DNA from: Candidatus Halarchaeoplasma halalkaliphilum
GTDB lineage: Archaea; Thermoplasmatota; Thermoplasmata; Halarchaeoplasmatales; Halarchaeoplasmataceae
Reading direction: 5' to 3'
DNA length: 6,659 nucleotides
NCBI GenBank assembly: GCA_007133925.1
Contig: SLLU01000122.1
Span: 1 to 6,659, forward strand
Under the pieces are notes generated by a model. It saw only the letters and a program-made list of their open reading frames with translations, did not search any database and had not been told where the DNA came from. Shown here one piece after another: positions 5,353 to 6,659 of this stretch (position 1 is the stretch's first letter; the number at the start of each line of letters is the position of its first letter). A program made the translations under genes and the position numbers.

Positions 5353-6516
5353 CTATCCCTGTATGTACTCGACTTCAATGGAGGTGTAGTCATTCTCTGA
5401 TATCTCTACGAGCAACATCTCTGATTGTTCTCCGTCAAGGTCGAAATACAGTGACGTTACTCCACCTTGGGTTTGTTCAGCGTATGGATCTCCCAATTCA
5501 CCTTTGTACCAGTTAACAACGTCGTCGATGCCGTCCATGGTTCCATAGGTGATAGTTATGTAGGTCTGTCCACCGACGGTCGCTTTTGAGTGGGAAAGCA
5601 TGACCGAATCGGGATATCTTTCCGCAGGTTCTTCTCCACTTTCTTGGTCTTCGTCCGGTAGAACCGGTTCTTCCTCACCGTTTTCATCTTCGCCGTTTTC
5701 CTCTCCGTTGTCGTTCTCTAGTTCGCCCTCTTGACCGCTCCAGGTGCCTGAGTATCCTACTATACCTTGTGCCTCGATCTCCCAATTACCTGAAATAGTA
5801 GTTCCATCCGTGCTAAACGTTCCCCACCAGCTGACAAAGCCTAAAGCTGCCTGACCCTCAGCATCTATCTCTCCATGGGATACCGAACCAGAAATATCCG
5901 CCGATGAATCTCCTTGGAAAAATCCAGATACGTCGTTAGTTTCCCAATCTACTGTAAATTCCCAGGTACCTTCGTATTCAGCTTGTCCTAAAGCGTCTTC
6001 GCCTTCCCATGTGCCTGAGAAGGTTTCTTTGCCAGTTCCTATGTATCCATTGTCGTCGTCATCGTTGTCATCATCGTTATCGTCTATCACTTCATCCAGA
6101 TCTCCGGACCAGGTACCGGAAGCGTCCTCATCCACGGCTTCCCATGTTCCGGAAACATCCTCTCCGTCGGAAGAGATATCTCCTTCCCATTCTACCGTTC
6201 CGAAGGCAGCTTTTCCGTCCGCCTCCAGAACTCCGTCGTCCACGGATCCAGTTATGTCGCCCATTAAATCACCTGTAAAAGAACCAGTTACGGTACCTGC
6301 GTCGAAATCAACCTCGTATTCCCAGGTACCATCAATATCCCCCATCTCGGCAGATGAGCCTGTCCAGGTACCGGAATACGTCGCCGTTCCGGTTAGATCG
6401 TCTATACCGTTTTCTTCGTCGTCGTTTCCCAAGCATCCCGCTAGCACCGTACCAACCAACAGTATAACGACTACCGCTATCGCTAATTTTGTTCTCCTAC
6501 CCGCTTTTTTTGCCAT
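5353..6516 (-). CDS. Lipoprotein with two tandem beta-rich repeats, acidic linkers and a C-terminal domain
   Basis: This 387-residue protein is exported and probably lipid-anchored on the outer face of the membrane. A basic n-region (KK and RR at 3-8), a hydrophobic stretch at 11-24 and the lipobox L25-A-G-C28 mark a lipoprotein signal. After a short acidic spacer come two homologous domains of about 95-100 residues (about 47-141 and 166-264). Both start with SGTW, continue with GTWE-[YF]-x-VD and a D-I-[TS]-GSV segment, and end with SGTWSG. An Asp/Asn-rich linker (141-156) separates them, and a Glu/Asn/Gly-rich linker (about 264-299) leads to a C-terminal alpha/beta domain (about 300-387) with TVGGQTY and DDVVNWYK. 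The protein is very acidic, and I do not recognise a named family. ATG 6516 lies about 25 bases below a TATA box, so the mRNA is probably leaderless. A binding or adhesion role is only a guess. Confidence 0.88.
   Translation of the reverse strand: MAKKAGRRTKLAIAVVVILLVGTVLAGCLGNDDEENGIDDLTGTATYSGTWTGSSAEMGDIDGTWEYEVDFDAGTVTGSFTGDLMGDITGSVDDGVLEADGKAAFGTVEWEGDISSDGEDVSGTWEAVDEDASGTWSGDLDEVIDDNDDDNDDDDNGYIGTGKETFSGTWEGEDALGQAEYEGTWEFTVDWETNDVSGFFQGDSSADISGSVSHGEIDAEGQAALGFVSWWGTFSTDGTTISGNWEIEAQGIVGYSGTWSGQEGELENDNGEENGEDENGEEEPVLPDEDQESGEEPAERYPDSVMLSHSKATVGGQTYITITYGTMDGIDDVVNWYKGELGDPYAEQTQGGVTSLYFDLDGEQSEMLLVEISENDYTSIEVEYIQG
5725..6021 (-). repeat. Protein-level repeat, copy 2 of the lipoprotein beta domain
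   Basis: This covers residues about 166-264. It aligns with copy 1 along its whole length: SGTWEG with SGTWTG, YEGTWEFTVDW with IDGTWEYEVDF, ADISGSVSHGEIDAEGQAALG with GDITGSVDDGVLEADGKAAFG, and the closing SGTWSG. The DNA has diverged clearly, so the duplication is not recent. Confidence 0.75.
6049..6096 (-). repeat. Low-complexity Asp/Asn linker in the lipoprotein gene
   Basis: A run of GAT/GAC and AAT/AAC codons encodes a linker (residues 141-156) in which nearly every residue is Asp or Asn. It separates the two repeat domains. Such tracts can change length by slippage and may vary between strains. Confidence 0.6.
6094..6378 (-). repeat. Protein-level repeat, copy 1 of the lipoprotein beta domain
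   Basis: This covers residues about 47-141, the membrane-proximal copy. Alternating polar and hydrophobic residues and regular G-T-W and G-S-[FV] turns point to an antiparallel beta structure. It matches copy 2 over about 95 residues with few gaps. Confidence 0.75.
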
Positions 6517-6535
6517 TGTTTAATCACATCTTGTA

Positions 6536-6544
6536 CCTTTATAG
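6536..6544 (-). promoter_or_regulatory. TATA box of the lipoprotein gene (leaderless transcript likely)
   Basis: CTATAAAGG on the minus strand is centred about 25 bases before ATG 6516, so the predicted transcription start falls on the start codon. No ribosome site precedes the ATG, which agrees with leaderless translation. Confidence 0.55.
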
Positions 6545-6556
6545 TTACAGACACAA

Positions 6557-6564
6557 CTTTTAAG
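6557..6564 (+). promoter_or_regulatory. Putative TATA box of the gene at the right edge
   Basis: CTTTTAAG is centred about 27 bases before ATG 6588, which would give a leaderless transcript. TTTATA at 6575-6580 is a better TATA word but lies only about ten bases before the ATG, too close to direct it. Confidence 0.35.
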
Positions 6565-6587
6565 TAATTGAGAGTTTATACGGGTGC

Positions 6588-6659
6588 ATGGCAAGGAAAT
6601 ATGTAACTGAACCGAAAAAATGGGTTAGCAAAAGAGAGTTAGTAAAGATGATTAAAAAG
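6588..6659 (+). CDS. Unidentified protein, N-terminal 24 codons only (runs off right edge)
   Basis: An open frame starts at ATG 6588-6590 and runs without a stop to the last base, giving 24 residues. They are strongly basic (eight Lys and two Arg) and include EPKKWVSKRELVKMIKK. The segment is hydrophilic with no signal peptide, so the product is probably cytoplasmic, and the WVSKRELVKMIKK part could be an amphipathic helix. The gene is divergent from the lipoprotein gene, with 71 bases between their starts and a possible TATA box 27 bases upstream. The piece is too short to identify a family, and a chance open frame cannot be excluded. Confidence 0.45.
   Translation, partial: MARKYVTEPKKWVSKRELVKMIKK

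Noticed and set aside
6011..6523. A Ser/Pro-rich 170-codon plus-strand frame opposite the lipoprotein gene.
   Set aside because: Its composition is simply the reverse complement of the Gly/Asp/Glu/Thr-rich repeats. The minus-strand frame has a lipobox, repeats and a TATA box.

Overview
The window looks archaeal and probably belongs to a Thermoplasmata-like euryarchaeote. The reasons are archaeal TATA boxes upstream of nearly every gene with very short or absent leaders, U-tract terminators, an isoprenoid-lipid gene set (UbiA prenyltransferase, geranylgeranyl-reductase-type flavoprotein, CrtI-type flavoprotein), an archaeal-style secreted protein with a W-x-x-GDWW-x-Y segment, and an LAGC lipoprotein. 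The lineage is an inference; the archaeal assignment is firmer. No rRNA, tRNA, CRISPR array, insertion sequence or phage gene was seen.

Layout: (1) 1-566, minus strand: the first 188 codons of a secreted or surface protein that runs off the left edge. (2) 649-1788, minus: a geranylgeranyl-reductase-family flavoprotein. (3) 1901-2068, plus: a 55-residue 2x[4Fe-4S] ferredoxin, divergent from the flavoprotein. (4) 2083-2709, minus: a dCMP deaminase (ComEB type) whose C-terminus ends in a sequence fitting a PCNA-interacting (PIP) box and which carries an extra segment before its catalytic motif. (5) 2864-4255, plus: a CrtI/phytoene-desaturase-type flavoprotein. (6) 4259-5272, minus: a UbiA-family prenyltransferase, convergent with gene 5 across three bases. 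(7) 5353-6516, minus: a lipoprotein with a duplicated beta-rich domain joined by acidic linkers. (8) 6588 to the right edge, plus: the first 24 codons of an unidentified gene.

How the genes may work together: genes 2, 3, 5 and 6 form an isoprenoid/redox neighbourhood. The prenyltransferase would attach or extend a polyprenyl chain, the two flavoproteins would reduce or desaturate isoprenoid double bonds, and the small ferredoxin is a plausible electron donor for the reductase. The product could be saturated ether lipid, a quinone or a carotenoid; the sequence does not decide. The deaminase belongs to pyrimidine nucleotide metabolism and appears unrelated, and the surface proteins at both edges are also separate.

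The observations most worth following are the PIP-box-like tail on the dCMP deaminase, an identical promoter arrangement (CCTACATGT, 11 bases, TTATATA) before both the secreted-protein gene and the reductase gene, and the reductase/ferredoxin and CrtI/UbiA pairings. I did not find convincing evidence of a wholly new system.
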